NCBI RefSeq assembly: GCF_900142465.1
Contig: NZ_FRAX01000007.1
Span: forward strand, 62,001-126,000
DNA length: 64,000 bases
DNA from: Fibrobacter sp. UWH6
GTDB taxonomy: Bacteria; Fibrobacterota; Fibrobacteria; Fibrobacterales; Fibrobacteraceae
Direction: 5' to 3'
In this document: positions 16,462 through 23,933 of the stretch, one piece after another
Layout of the letters: the number at the start of each line of letters is the position of its first letter
Position numbering within the stretch: the first letter of the stretch is position 1
Program-made: the position numbers and the translations under genes
The notes under the pieces: generated by a model
Database searches by the model: none
Told to the model about the DNA's origin: nothing
Seen by the model: only the letters and a program-made list of their open reading frames with translations

Positions 16462-17358
16462 ATGAGTGAAAAGAAAGAGATAAACTACGGGTTGACCGCT
16501 GTAAGAACGGGGCGGTTGGTGGCCGCCGTAATCGCCTTTGCCGGCATGTTGATGCTGTTTATTCAGCGGGTTCTTGCAGCGGTTCTTGTTATGGCGAATG
16601 ATGCAGTGACTTTGGGTCTTGCACGCTATAATAATTTTACAGGGCGATTCGCCTCTAACAACTTTGCAGAAGACAAACAGCTTTTAGGTCTTCTGAAAGA
16701 AGTTCAGGATATTTTGCCTGCAGCAGATACGGCCCTGGCCATTTTGTTAGCCTTATCAATCGCCCTGTTGGCAATTGCCTTAATCGGTCTTGCCTTGCCG
16801 AGGCAATTTGTCCACATTCTGGTGGCCCTCAAGTTGCTAAAATGGGAAAATGGGGAAGGTGACGACGAAGGAGAAAGGGTTAACCCGCGACAAGTTCTCG
16901 AAACCATCGGCAACGTTCCCTTAAAAAAGTTAGCGTTTCCTGTTGCCATTATTATAACACTTATTATACTCTGTTTGGGAATTTCTACCTGTCATCAGCG
17001 AGTTATCTCCAATTCCGTTGAGGGAAATCTGGAAGATATGCAGCTGAAAGCCCTGGCCTATATCGATGCCCAGAAAGCCTATTTTGGCAAGAATAAGACT
17101 ATTGGAGGTCCGGCTGCCTTAAAAATGACAGATTCCCTGTCTACAGACGCATTTGACATGAAGGTAACTGCAACCCGTTTTAGTGCCGTATCTAAAATAC
17201 CCCTGGGAGAATGTCCGGCAGGGAGCCGTTGGCAGGTTGCGGCCAGCACAAAAGGTGTTTTTAACGTGGAATTATCCCTTTATCGAGGGGTTCCCAAGGA
17301 CACAAATTGTGTAAAATTGACTCCGGATTTCAAAAATTTAGGACGAAAATCACGCTAA
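16462..17358 (+). CDS. Membrane protein with periplasmic C-terminal domain (unknown)
   Basis: 298 residues, start preceded by AGGACAA. Three hydrophobic helices (about 18-45, 90-112, 158-176) are followed by a soluble domain of about 120 residues with two cysteines (in GECPAG and DTNCVK) that could form a disulfide if periplasmic. The segment IDAQKAYFGKNKTIGG resembles the start of type IV pilin-like globular domains, but no pilin signal is present. It lies 16 bases after the Aas-like fusion and is probably co-transcribed with it. No family recognised. Confidence 0.75.
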   Translation: MSEKKEINYGLTAVRTGRLVAAVIAFAGMLMLFIQRVLAAVLVMANDAVTLGLARYNNFTGRFASNNFAEDKQLLGLLKEVQDILPAADTALAILLALSIALLAIALIGLALPRQFVHILVALKLLKWENGEGDDEGERVNPRQVLETIGNVPLKKLAFPVAIIITLIILCLGISTCHQRVISNSVEGNLEDMQLKALAYIDAQKAYFGKNKTIGGPAALKMTDSLSTDAFDMKVTATRFSAVSKIPLGECPAGSRWQVAASTKGVFNVELSLYRGVPKDTNCVKLTPDFKNLGRKSR

Positions 17359-17446
17359 AATTCATTTTTTTCTTCATTCATACGCCAAAATGGCCCATTC
17401 ATGCACCTCGCAGCCTTTTTGGGGATTTTTTGAAGAAAGATTTTTG

Positions 17447-17454
17447 TATCTTTG
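17447..17454 (+). promoter_or_regulatory. TAnnTTTG promoter element before the acyl carrier protein
   Basis: TATCTTTG, 41 bases before the ACP start. It marks a probable second transcription start inside the lipid cluster. Confidence 0.6.
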
Positions 17455-17495
17455 TGCCAAAAAAAAATTAAACCATAAAAAAAGAGAGGATTAGC

Positions 17496-17738
17496 ATGGC
17501 TAATGAAGAAGTTAAGAGCAAGTTGAAGGCATTCTTTATGTCTGATCTGGGTGTGGATGGTGACGTTCTGAACTATGACACCCCGCTTTTCGGTGAAGAA
17601 ATCGGCCTGGATTCCGTCGACTCCCTGGAAATCATCTCCTTCGTTGACAGCACCTTTGGTGTTTCTATGACTGGCGTGGGTAAGGAACCCTTCCAGAGCA
17701 TAGATACCATTGCTGACTTTATTGAATCCCACAAGTAA
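17496..17738 (+). CDS. Acyl carrier protein
   Basis: 80 residues. The GLDSVDSLE motif places the phosphopantetheine attachment Ser at residue 40. The rest follows the four-helix ACP pattern, with acidic helices and an IDTIADFIESHK end. AGAGAGGA precedes the ATG. It carries the growing acyl chain for the ketosynthase, reductase and dehydratase encoded next. DSVD in place of the housekeeping DSLD, and the setting among these genes, point to a pathway-specific ACP rather than the primary AcpP. Confidence 0.93.
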   Translation: MANEEVKSKLKAFFMSDLGVDGDVLNYDTPLFGEEIGLDSVDSLEIISFVDSTFGVSMTGVGKEPFQSIDTIADFIESHK

Positions 17739-17766
17739 TTCAATCTGATTTTCGGATTTATCTTTT

Positions 17767-20163
17767 ATGACTTCTAATGACTGCCGCTGTGTCGTTACCG
17801 GTCTTGGCGTTATTTGTGCCATCGGTAACAATGTTGAAGAAACTTGGAAAAATGCCCTAAATTCTGTTTCGGGTATTCATAAGACCACCTCTGTAGATAC
17901 CAAGAACTGCTATGCAGATCTTGCCGCAGAAGTGAATTGCGACTCCCTGGATGCAATTGATGCTCCCGAAGAAAAGGATCGCGCCTCCAAACTTTGCATT
18001 AAGGCGGCAAATGAAGCTCTAAAAGATGCCAATCTCGGAAATTTTGGCGACGACCAGCGTGTCGCCGTGATCATCGGTAGCTGCGTGGGTGGTGTCATTA
18101 GCGTGGAACATTACCACCAGAATGGCCGCCCGGCTGCTGATATTCCCAAGATGCCCATCGCTTCCATCGCATCCCAGGTTGCTGAAACTTGTGGAGCTGG
18201 CGGCATCGTGACCAACGTGGCAAATGCATGTGCTGCAGGTACCATCTCTATCGCCCTGGCTTGCGACTTGATTCGTGCCGGTCGTGCCGACGTGGTGATC
18301 GCAGGTGGTGCAGATTCCTTTGCCGCAGTGCCTTATTCCGGCTTCCTTTCGCTCCACGCACTTGACGAAAACGGTTGCTCTCCCTTTAACCATTGTAATG
18401 GTATTACTCTGGGTGAAGGCGCCGGCATCGTAGTTGTGGAATCTTACGAACATGCCCAGAAGCGCGGTGCCAAGCAGTATTGCGAAGTGCTGGGTTCTGG
18501 CGTGACAAGTGACGCTCATCACATTACCGCCCCCCGTGAAGATGGCCTGTGCCTGACCGAAGCCATGAGTCGCGCTGTCAAGAATTCTGGTATCAAGAAG
18601 TCTGACATTGGCTATCTGAATGCCCATGGTACTGGTACCGGCAAGAATGATAATGCCGAAATCAACGCCTTTGGCAAGTTCTTTGCCGAAGAAAATCCCA
18701 CTATTAGTGTAAGTTCTACCAAGGTGATGACTGGTCATTGCCTGGGTGCCGCAGGTGCTATCGAAGCCGTCTTTAGCATCAAGGCTCTTACCACAAATAC
18801 CGTTCTTCCCACACTCCATTATACTGCCGAAGATTCTGAAGCCCTCAAGGCCAAGGTCGGTCAGATGGACTTTGTGCAGAACACCCCCAAGTCCAAGGAA
18901 CTGAACTGCGTTATGAGCAATAACGTGGCATTCGGTGGCACCAACGCAAGCATTGTCTTTAGTAAGATGGCTGGCGATGTAGTAAAGCAGCCGGCAAAGG
19001 GCAAGAAGATTGCCGTTACCGGTATCGGTATCGTAAGCCCCCTGGGTAATTCCAAGCAGGCTTACCTGGATGCTGTCAAGAACGATGCCAAGCCCGAAAG
19101 TGCCTCTGTCCATTCCACCATCACCAACGATGACTACAAGGAATTGGGAATCAAGATGGCATTCTACCGCAAGTTGGATAATCTGGGTCAACTCCAGACC
19201 GTTTCCGGCATGCGCGCTCTCCAGGACGCAAACTTCTCCGTTACCGATGACAATGCCAAGGACGTGGGCATTATCGTAGGTACCAGCGAAGGTGGCCTGG
19301 GTGCAACTTATGATTTTGAAGAATTGATTGCGGAACAGGGCAATGCCAACGGCAGTGCTTTCAAGTTCCCCCATACCGTTTACAATGCTGCAGGTGGTTA
19401 CCTTTCCATCTGCTCCGGCATCAAGGGCTACGGCGTGACCATTACGACGGGTCCTGTTTCTGGTCTCGATAGCATCGGATACTCCATGAGCGTTATTTAT
19501 GACGGTCAGGAAAGCGCCATGATGGCTACCGGTTCCGACGAAAACCTGCCCATTATTACTGAATTTGCCCAGAAGTTGAATGTGGCCGCCGATAAGGTCG
19601 TGGCTCCCTTCGACGACGCAGAAGGTTTCGTGGTTGGCGACGGTTCCGTTTCTATTATGATGGAAACTGAGGAATATGCCAAGGCTCGCGACGCCAAGGT
19701 TTACTGCTACGCCCTGGGTTACGGCAATGGCCGTAAGAACGTGAAGTTCGGTAAGGTTGCCGGTTCTGGCGAAGCTTTGGACAACGCCATTAACGATGCC
19801 CTTAAGGATGCTGGCCTCACTGTGGCTGACATTGACGCCGTTTGCGGTTTTGCCGACGGTTTCAAGACAGTGGATGACATTGAAAAGGAATCCCTGGCCC
19901 GCGTATTTGGCGATAAGCTGGAAACTCTTCCCCTGTTCGAAGTGAAGGAACGCGTTGGCGAAGGCCGTGCCGCTTCTGCCACTTTGGCTGCCGCCGAAGC
20001 CGCCCTGCTGCTTTCTGGCGAAATGGAAAGCGACAATGCCTACTTCGTGGCCAAGGACGGATCCGTTTCCAGGAAGAACGTTGACGCAGCTGGTCTTAAG
20101 AAGATTTTGGTGGTTGCCTTTGCTACAGGCGGTTCCTATAGCGCCGTAGTATTCGGTAAGTAA
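17767..20163 (+). CDS. Fused double beta-ketoacyl-ACP synthase (active KS plus inactive KS-like domain)
   Basis: 798 residues in two thiolase-fold halves. The first (1-405) is a complete KAS: Cys155 in ACAAGT, His287 in NAHGTGTG and His324 in GHCLGAAGA. The second (about 412-798) keeps the fold (VTGIGIVSPLGNS, ATGSDEN) but reads GPVSG, with Pro563 where Cys should be, GFADGF where the first His motif should be, and no third His. This is a ketosynthase/chain-length-factor arrangement in one chain. In type II polyketide and aryl-polyene systems, such pairs condense malonyl-ACP and set chain length. Product unknown. Confidence 0.92.
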   Translation: MTSNDCRCVVTGLGVICAIGNNVEETWKNALNSVSGIHKTTSVDTKNCYADLAAEVNCDSLDAIDAPEEKDRASKLCIKAANEALKDANLGNFGDDQRVAVIIGSCVGGVISVEHYHQNGRPAADIPKMPIASIASQVAETCGAGGIVTNVANACAAGTISIALACDLIRAGRADVVIAGGADSFAAVPYSGFLSLHALDENGCSPFNHCNGITLGEGAGIVVVESYEHAQKRGAKQYCEVLGSGVTSDAHHITAPREDGLCLTEAMSRAVKNSGIKKSDIGYLNAHGTGTGKNDNAEINAFGKFFAEENPTISVSSTKVMTGHCLGAAGAIEAVFSIKALTTNTVLPTLHYTAEDSEALKAKVGQMDFVQNTPKSKELNCVMSNNVAFGGTNASIVFSKMAGDVVKQPAKGKKIAVTGIGIVSPLGNSKQAYLDAVKNDAKPESASVHSTITNDDYKELGIKMAFYRKLDNLGQLQTVSGMRALQDANFSVTDDNAKDVGIIVGTSEGGLGATYDFEELIAEQGNANGSAFKFPHTVYNAAGGYLSICSGIKGYGVTITTGPVSGLDSIGYSMSVIYDGQESAMMATGSDENLPIITEFAQKLNVAADKVVAPFDDAEGFVVGDGSVSIMMETEEYAKARDAKVYCYALGYGNGRKNVKFGKVAGSGEALDNAINDALKDAGLTVADIDAVCGFADGFKTVDDIEKESLARVFGDKLETLPLFEVKERVGEGRAASATLAAAEAALLLSGEMESDNAYFVAKDGSVSRKNVDAAGLKKILVVAFATGGSYSAVVFGK

Positions 20164-20185
20164 TTTACTTGAGAAGGAGATATTG

Positions 20186-20917
20186 ATGAAGGTTGCGATT
20201 GTTACAGGTGCATCGAAAGGTATCGGTAAGGCTTGCGCCCTGCGCTTGGCCCGCGATGGTTTCACCGTTGTGGTGAACTACTCCAGTTCCGACGAAGCTG
20301 CTGCCGAAACCCTTGACTTGATCAAGGCCGAAGGTGGCGACGGCATGGTGTATAAGGCTAACGTTGCCGATCTGGCCCAGGTAAAGGCCATGGTCCGTGA
20401 TGTGTTTAAGGCTTATGGCCGCATCGATGTGCTTGTGAACAATGCCGGTATCGTCCGCGATCAGTACCTGCTTGAAATCAGCCAGGAAACCCTGGACAAG
20501 TGCTTCGACCTGAACGTGAAGGGCTACCTTTACTGCGCTCAGACTGTGGGCCTCAAGATGTTCAAGCAGAAGTCCGGCGTCATCATCAATATGTCTTCGG
20601 TCAGCTCCAAGTTCGCCTTGCCCGGCCAGAGCGTCTATAGTGCCACCAAGGGTGCAGTAAACTCCATGACCCAGACTCTTGCCAAGGAACTGGGTGGCTG
20701 GGGCATTCGCGTGAATGCCATTGCTCCGGGCTTTATCGCTACCGACATGATCGAGGCCATTCCCGAAGAAACCCGCGAAGGTTACCTCAAGAATATCCCC
20801 CTGAAGCGTTTTGGTACCCCCGAAGACGTGGCCAACATGGTTTCGGCTCTTGCTTCTGACCAGTTCTCCTATGTAACCGGCCAGGTATTTGTGCTGGATG
20901 GAGGTCTCTCTCTATGA
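20186..20917 (+). CDS. 3-oxoacyl-ACP reductase (FabG-like SDR)
   Basis: 243 residues. Start ATG 20186 has AAGGAGA five bases upstream; a TTG just before is in frame but less likely. TGASKGIG binds NADP(H), NNAG follows, and the catalytic residues Asn110, Ser138, Tyr151 and Lys155 sit at positions matching E. coli FabG. It reduces the 3-oxoacyl-ACP made by the ketosynthase. It overlaps the dehydratase gene by 4 bases, so it is tightly coupled to it. Confidence 0.93.
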   Translation: MKVAIVTGASKGIGKACALRLARDGFTVVVNYSSSDEAAAETLDLIKAEGGDGMVYKANVADLAQVKAMVRDVFKAYGRIDVLVNNAGIVRDQYLLEISQETLDKCFDLNVKGYLYCAQTVGLKMFKQKSGVIINMSSVSSKFALPGQSVYSATKGAVNSMTQTLAKELGGWGIRVNAIAPGFIATDMIEAIPEETREGYLKNIPLKRFGTPEDVANMVSALASDQFSYVTGQVFVLDGGLSL

Positions 20918-21366
20918 GTTCCATGAATATTTTTGAAATTAGCGAAAAGATCGCCCAGCGTCCGCCTTTCCAGATGATCGAGAAGGTGACGGAACTGGTT
21001 CCCAACGAATCTGCTGTGGGCATCAAGAACGTTAGCGTCAATGAACCCTACTTCATGGGTCATTTCCCGGGCACCCCCATTATGCCGGGTGTGCTTATTG
21101 TGGAATCCTGCGCTCAGCTCTGCTCCCTGGTGATTGAAAAAAAGCCCGAAGATCTGGATGACAAGCTGTATGTGTTGCTGAAGATTGACGGTTTCAAGTT
21201 CGTGAAGCCTGTGATTCCCGGCGACCAGCTTGAAATTGCCGTGAACAAGACCAAGGGTGGTGGCATTATTGTTGGCTTTGACTGTGTGGTCAAGGTAAAC
21301 GGAAATCTTCACGCCAAGGGCAGTCTTACCTTTACCACCATTCCCAAGGACTCCTTGGGTAAGTAG
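20914..21366 (+). CDS. FabZ-like 3-hydroxyacyl-ACP dehydratase
   Basis: 150 residues, hot-dog fold. FMGHFPGTPIMPGVLIVES carries the catalytic His and Glu of FabZ enzymes. GGAGG lies about 9 bases before the ATG. It would remove water from the 3-hydroxyacyl-ACP to give a trans-2-enoyl chain. No enoyl reductase follows, so double bonds could be kept and a polyene made. A second, housekeeping-type fabZ lies next to lpxC at 29562, which supports a pathway-specific role for this copy. Confidence 0.9.
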   Translation: MSSMNIFEISEKIAQRPPFQMIEKVTELVPNESAVGIKNVSVNEPYFMGHFPGTPIMPGVLIVESCAQLCSLVIEKKPEDLDDKLYVLLKIDGFKFVKPVIPGDQLEIAVNKTKGGGIIVGFDCVVKVNGNLHAKGSLTFTTIPKDSLGK

Positions 21367-21374
21367 GTCTGGAA

Positions 21375-22106
21375 TTGAAACGCATCCTAAAGTTGTTGGC
21401 GGAACCGTTTATGCAGCTTGCTGTATGGACGGTCATCTACTCGGTTCGAGCATACTTCTTTATTGTATTCCGCCCCAAGGTTACTTTTACCGATCCTTCG
21501 GTTCAATCTTATAAGTTCAAAGAACCGCGAATCATTATCGCGAACCATTGTTCTCCTTGCGACCCGATCATGCTCCTTTCACTGATTTTCAAGAACAGGA
21601 ACATCGTGGTGGCCAAGGACTGGTTCGAGATGAAGTGCTTCCACTGGATTTTGACCCGCGTCCATGTGATTCCCTGTGACCGCTACAATCTGGACACAGA
21701 ATGGGCCTTGATCGCCAAGAAAAACCTGGAAGCCGGTAAGTCCGTCATTATTTTCCCCGAAGGCAAGTGCCGCGAAGATGGCTTGATGAACGAATTCAAG
21801 TCGGGCTTTGCATTCCTGGCCCGCAGCACAGGCGTGCCTGTTGTGTGCGTCGGTCATGACGGTACTTATAAGCGTGGGCATCGCACTGCGCTGGTCTTTG
21901 GCGGAGAAGAAAAGATTGAACGTGTGAAGGGAATTCCTTCTTCCCAGCACCTGGCAGAACGCAGCGAATACTTCCGTCAGAAGGTCTGGAAGCTGAAGCA
22001 GCAGGCTCAGGGAAGGAACGTAAACGAAATCCTGCCGCCCCCCGAAGAAACGCCTGAAGAAGTGACAGCAGAAAATGCGGCTAAAAATGCAGAGGTGTCA
22101 AAGTGA
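21375..22106 (+). CDS. PlsC-type acyltransferase
   Basis: 243 residues using TTG at 21375 (AGGT a few bases upstream). A hydrophobic N-terminus is followed by ANHCSPCDP (the HX4D motif), then VHVIPCDR and IIFPEGKCREDG, the four conserved blocks of 1-acyl-glycerol-3-phosphate acyltransferases. It likely transfers the finished chain from ACP or CoA to a membrane lipid. The alanine/glutamate-rich end overlaps the next gene by 4 bases. The start codon is the least certain part. Confidence 0.87.
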   Translation: MKRILKLLAEPFMQLAVWTVIYSVRAYFFIVFRPKVTFTDPSVQSYKFKEPRIIIANHCSPCDPIMLLSLIFKNRNIVVAKDWFEMKCFHWILTRVHVIPCDRYNLDTEWALIAKKNLEAGKSVIIFPEGKCREDGLMNEFKSGFAFLARSTGVPVVCVGHDGTYKRGHRTALVFGGEEKIERVKGIPSSQHLAERSEYFRQKVWKLKQQAQGRNVNEILPPPEETPEEVTAENAAKNAEVSK

Positions 22107-22951
22107 AGTTCGGTCTTGTTCTAGAAGGCGGTTCCCGTCAGACTATGTTCAGCGCCGGTGTGCTTGACACCTGGATGGACGAAGGCATAGATTGCTTTTC
22201 TTACGTGGCTGGAGTTTCGGCCGGCGCCCACGCCGCTTTAAACTACATCACCCGCCAGCAGGGCCGTTTGCGCTTTATCATGCTGCCTACCCGTCTGCAG
22301 AATGGTCATAAGTGGGCTAACAAATATATTGGCATCCACAAGGAATACTACGCCTTGAATTACGATGCCGCCGACGGCAAGATGCCTCTGGATTTCGAAG
22401 CCTATTCCAATTCGAAAATCGAGTGCGAAATTGGCTTGACTTGCTGCGAAACCGGCCGTGCAGAATTCATGTCCGAAAAGAACGACAAGAAGCGCTTGCT
22501 GGATTTGATCAGTGCCAGCTGTGCCTTGCCTATGCTTTTCCCCATGGCGCCCATTGGCGATAAGCATTACGCCGACGGATGCATTACGGTGCCGGTTCCT
22601 TTTGAACGAGCCTTCGAAAAAGGTTGCGACAAGGTGGTGGCCCTTTCGACCCATTACCCTGGCGAGGCGGTAACGGATTTCCGCAAGTATCGTGCTGTGC
22701 TGAACCCGATGTATAAGCGCAAGTATCCCGACTTGTTCCGCGCCCTGATGGTTCGCCTGAAGCGTTACGACAGGATGTTCCTGGAAATGGAAAAGCTTGA
22801 AAAGCAGGGCAAGCTATTCCTGATTCGCCCCGAAATCGACTTGTGCGACCAGTTTGATTGCGACATGGGAAAGATGAACGAATCTTACGACCATGGTGTT
22901 GAATACGCCAAGCGCCGCATGGATGAGCTGAAAGCATTTTTACAAATCTGA
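22103..22951 (+). CDS. Patatin-like phospholipase
   Basis: 282 residues. GLVLEGGSRQ forms the oxyanion loop, GVSAG carries the nucleophile Ser, and YADGCITVPVP carries the Asp of the Ser-Asp dyad. The length and the second half (MYKRKYPDLFRALMVRLKRY) fit the YjjU branch. These enzymes hydrolyse acyl esters of lipids. Coupled by a 4-base overlap to the acyltransferase, it could trim, remodel or recycle the lipid made by the cluster. Confidence 0.88.
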   Translation: MKFGLVLEGGSRQTMFSAGVLDTWMDEGIDCFSYVAGVSAGAHAALNYITRQQGRLRFIMLPTRLQNGHKWANKYIGIHKEYYALNYDAADGKMPLDFEAYSNSKIECEIGLTCCETGRAEFMSEKNDKKRLLDLISASCALPMLFPMAPIGDKHYADGCITVPVPFERAFEKGCDKVVALSTHYPGEAVTDFRKYRAVLNPMYKRKYPDLFRALMVRLKRYDRMFLEMEKLEKQGKLFLIRPEIDLCDQFDCDMGKMNESYDHGVEYAKRRMDELKAFLQI

Positions 22952-23010
22952 TTGTGCAAAAAAGTTAGAAGTTTTAAATTCGCTACCTCATAAACATTAG
23001 GAATAGAAAA

Positions 23011-23763
23011 GTGTCCGATAAGAAGAAAGTGCTTGTAATGGTGGCTAGCCCCAAGAATGAACGGAGCGGAACCCTTATCCCCACCAATGCCTTTGTGGAA
23101 GGTATTCTGGAAGGTGGCGAATTTGAAAGTGAATACATCTATATCGACCGCATGAACATCAAGCCCTGCCGCGGTTGCCTCAGTTGCTGGGGCCGCCCCG
23201 ATGGCAGCTGCTTTATGAAGGACGATGATGTTCCCATGATCCGCAAGAAGTTGGAAGAGGCTGACATCGTCATCTGGAGTTTCCCCCTTTACCTGTTTGG
23301 GGTACCCGGCCAGATGAAGTGCCTGATGGACCGCATCGTAGGCATGGTCCACCCGTATATGGGCCAGCGACTCAACGAGCCCGGCGCCATGGACAGGCCC
23401 ATGCACGGTCTGCAGAACCAGAAGCCCGGCCAGAAGATCATCTTGCTTTCGAGCTGTGCCTGGTGCGATCTGGATGTTGTTTATGAACCCATCATCAAAC
23501 AGTTCAACATCATTCTGGGTGCTGATGGTTACACCCTGGTGGCTTGCCCTCAGATGCGCGCACTGCACCATCGTGGCGGCGAACGTCGCCTGAACATGCT
23601 TCGAGCCAAGTACAAGAAGGGCGGTCTGGAACTGGCAAAGACTGGTGCCCTTTCCAAGGAAACCATCGACTTGCTGCAAAAGCCCATGTTCAGTGAAGAA
23701 GTCTACAAGGAACTGGTGGTGCAGTTTGTGACCCACATGTTCGATCGCGACGACAACTTCTAG
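23011..23763 (+). CDS. NAD(P)H-dependent flavodoxin-fold oxidoreductase
   Basis: 250 residues starting at GTG 23011. It starts with strand KVLVMVASPKNERSGT, the FMN-phosphate loop of the NADPH-dependent FMN reductase family. CRGCLSCWGRPDGSCFMKDDD is the cysteine motif common in iron-sulfur-containing relatives, and FPLYLFGVPGQMKCLMDR matches the dimer region. It probably uses NAD(P)H and FMN to reduce a small substrate or quinone. It ends the cluster, 59 bases after the patatin gene and just before a terminator. Role in the lipid pathway unproven. Confidence 0.85.
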   Translation: MSDKKKVLVMVASPKNERSGTLIPTNAFVEGILEGGEFESEYIYIDRMNIKPCRGCLSCWGRPDGSCFMKDDDVPMIRKKLEEADIVIWSFPLYLFGVPGQMKCLMDRIVGMVHPYMGQRLNEPGAMDRPMHGLQNQKPGQKIILLSSCAWCDLDVVYEPIIKQFNIILGADGYTLVACPQMRALHHRGGERRLNMLRAKYKKGGLELAKTGALSKETIDLLQKPMFSEEVYKELVVQFVTHMFDRDDNF

Positions 23764-23791
23764 AAAAATTCCGCTTTATGAATCGTTCATG

Positions 23792-23817
23792 TCCCGCTTT
23801 AAAAGGCGGGATTTTTT
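23792..23817 (+). terminator. Terminator of the lipid cluster
   Basis: TCCCGC / GCGGGA stem extended by weak pairs, then six Ts. Confidence 0.8.
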
Positions 23818-23933
23818 ACACGGATTTAAACACAATTAGCGCTTGTCGCCCCGAGGTCCAGGCCCTTTTTTTAGTTAAGAATTTATATTCCAAAGTAGGC
23901 CAATTAGGGATGATTGGTTATTAAGGAGTGTTT

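Noticed and set aside
18019-20265. 748-codon frame opposite the double ketosynthase
   Set aside because: Antisense shadow of the well-supported ketosynthase and FabG genes; composition rich in His, Gly and Cys with no domain.
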